NCBI GenBank assembly: GCA_009733775.1
Contig: WOGZ01000477.1
Coordinates: 1-19,977, forward strand
Reading direction: 5' to 3'
DNA length: 19,977 bases
DNA from: Alectoria sarmentosa
Lineage: Eukaryota; Ascomycota; Lecanoromycetes; Lecanorales; Parmeliaceae
Part shown: one piece after another, positions 17,601-19,977 of the stretch
How positions within the stretch are numbered: the stretch's first letter is position 1
Layout: each line of letters opens with the position of its first letter
Program-made: the position numbers and the translations under genes
The notes under the pieces: generated by a model
The model's database searches: none
Seen by the model: only the letters and a program-made list of their open reading frames with translations
What the model was told of the DNA's origin: nothing

Positions 17601-19977
17601 GTTTAAACGCAAAAAATATAACACTCCCTCTTTATCTTTCGATTCTTTAAATCATAAATGATTTATATTAAAACGTCGAAACGTTATTAAATTTGATCGA
17701 TTGAGCGAATTATATAAAAATATATAAAGTTAAATTAATATATTAAAAAAAACTTAAATTATCATGTTTCAAGATCTCACGCATCGTTTCGATAAATAAC
17801 GTATTAAAAGATTTTATAAACTCGATTCGAATATTTTTATTAAGATAATTAAATTATTAAAAAATTGATATAATTAACGCATTAAATTATAATATAATTT
17901 TATCGAGAAATTTCGCGATATTTTAATTCATTTCTCTTTAACATTTAATTTATTATTATTAAAATTTATTATACGACGATATATAAATATAATAAGTTAT
18001 TATAAATGTCGCGCATATTAAAAAAAAAAAATTAATCGTAATTAAGCGAATCAACGAGTGAAATTTTACAAAAAACATTATTAACTTAAATGAAAATGAA
18101 AAATGATGTACATTTTTAGCATTATTTATATATAATTAATTAATAAAATTTTAAATACATTAATTCGATAAATGTTATTTTTATTAAAATGCTTATTATA
18201 GAAAATAAGTAATTTACAATAAATCGAAACGTTATTGCGAAAATTGTATATAAAAACGTCGACGTACGATAATTTCTTAATTCTCGATTTAAATTATAAT
18301 AATCGTGAAATTTAAAAGTAAATTAATATTTTATTAATATATAAAAAAAGTGAATAAAAAATTCAAAAATGAAAAAATTCGCAAATAAAATATTAAATTC
18401 GAAAATCTTATAACTTAAAAACGTTATATCGAAGAAATTTTATTAATTATACGTCGTCGCAAAACTCATTTAAATCGTTTAAATAAGAAAACAATTTTTT
18501 AAAAAAACAATAATGAAAGTTACGACATTAAAATTATAAATAATTATTATTAATAAATTAAATCGAATATAAATCTCGATTATATTAACGATTAATCGAT
18601 TAATTCGCTCGATTTAAATTCGATTAAAAATGTATAACGTAGTTTAAAGTTTTATGTTAAGTTATATCATTTTATAATTTGTTAATAATTACGCAAAATC
18701 ATTAAATACGAATAAAATCGCATTTAATAATAAAAAATTAATGAATGTATTTTAAACGATAATAAAGTTTCTCGCAAATTCAAAAAAAATACGAAAGAAA
18801 AAAAAATTATATTTAAAATCGTATTAATTAATATAAGAAACAAAATAATTTTAATATCGAATTTTAATAATTATTTTATATAAATAATAATAATAATATA
18901 AAAATGTTTTTATTAATATAATAATTAATTTTAATAAGAAAACGAAGATTTTGAAGTCGAGAATATCTTTTAATATCGACCCTCGTTTAAGTTATTTATT
19001 ATATTATTTTTATCGATTTCAAACTATTTCGCTGCGTATCTTATTTTAATGAAAATAAAATAAAATAAAACTTCGTAATAATTATTCTTTTATCGTATTT
19101 AATACTTATATATATTTAAATTAATATATTTTATAATTATAAAAATAAACGTTATTATTAAATAATATTATATCGTTTATTTTTCGTTATTGTTATCGAT
19201 TTTTTTATAATATTTTTATTTATATAAAAATAATTAAGTTTTATTATTAATAAAAATTTTGTAAAATAAAAATAAAATTCAAAATTTAAAATTTTGAAAA
19301 AAACAACTTAATTAAATTACGTTATATTAATTTTATTTTTAATAACTTTAAATGTCGAATTTTAATAATATAATAAAATATATATATAATTATTATTTTC
19401 TTAATTTTATTTAAAATTAAATTATTTTTAAATTATTATAATATATTAATAAAAAATATACTTGAAATAAATAAATTATTATTTATTTCGTTTTTATAAA
19501 AATAGTTTTCAATCGTAAATTTTAATTATATTTTTATAAAAAAAAATTATACTTTTATTTTTATTATCGTTTTTAAACTTATTTTTAAAAAGTATAATAA
19601 TTTATTAAAAAATAAATTTATTATTTATTATTATTTTTTATTATATTTTTATATATTATATTTTTAAAAGTTAACTTTTTTAAATATAATTAAATTTATA
19701 TATTTAAAAAAAAAACTTAACTTTAATTATAATATAATAATGTTTATTATTTAACGTTTTTTTATAAACTTTAAAATTAATATTAATATTAATAATAAAT
19801 AAAATAAACTTTAAAGTAATCGAGAAATAAATTTAAAATCTAAAAATAATATTACGTAAATTCTTAAAAGAAATATTAACTTCGCGTATATATACGATTT
19901 TTGAAAATATATATAATATATATAATATATAAAATATATAAAATATATAAAATATATAAAATATATAAAATATATAA
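17600..19977. repeat. AT-rich, RIP-like mutated block (right flank)
   Basis: This block has the same composition as the left flank: A and T dominate, frames are short and CpG is strongly retained relative to other C contexts. In 18421-18480, for example, six of nine cytosines precede G. The original sequence is not recognisable. It continues beyond the window. Confidence 0.8.
19931..19977. repeat. 9-bp AT minisatellite at the window end
   Basis: The unit aaaatatat is repeated five times without change and runs off the window. Related atatataat units precede it from about 19907. The full array length is unknown. Confidence 0.8.

Noticed and set aside
1..19977. A novel defence or mobile system
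   Set aside because: Apart from HET remnants, which are broken, no combination of intact genes or repeats in this window suggests an undescribed multi-gene system.

Overview
The window looks like a chromosomal segment of a filamentous ascomycete (Pezizomycotina). The evidence is short spliceosomal introns (51-106 bp, GTRNGT-type donors and CTAAT/CTGAC-like branch sites), fungus-specific protein families (fungal rhodopsin-like membrane protein, HET domain, secreted arylsulfotransferase-like protein), and a sharp two-compartment base composition. I cannot name the species.

Layout. Positions 1 to about 2150 and about 17,600 to 19,977 are extremely AT-rich and gene-free. Nearly every surviving cytosine in them is in a CpG, which fits repeat-induced point mutation (RIP) of old repeats. 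Between them is a GC-equilibrated island of about 15.4 kb. It holds three well-supported spliced genes: a seven-helix rhodopsin-like membrane protein (+ strand, 3130-4268), a secreted arylsulfotransferase-like protein (- strand, 9520-11302) and a secreted cysteine-rich protein of 360 aa (- strand, 15417-16640). A small possible gene lies on the - strand at 12524-12991.

The rest of the island is a gene graveyard. It contains two HET-domain fragments in a row (5200-5800), a large broken membrane-protein gene (about 8763-7430, -), a short-chain dehydrogenase remnant with its catalytic middle missing (about 14131-13785, -), and a broken secreted-protein gene (15121-14417, -). Non-coding structure includes a dispersed promoter-like repeat of about 150 bp (2410-2563 and 13428-13570), three diverged tandem units of about 140-156 bp (11608-11990), a 25-bp tandem duplication at 2296-2345, a 23-T run at 17287-17309 and a 9-bp minisatellite running off the right end.

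The genes do not form an obvious pathway. The picture is a small gene island enclosed by mutated repeats, enriched in secreted and membrane proteins and recognition-type (HET) remnants, with many genes decayed by frameshifts and stop codons. Several of those stops could have arisen by CpA-to-TpA change, so leakage of RIP from the flanks is possible but not proven. I found no rRNA, tRNA, CRISPR, insertion sequence or intact transposon gene.
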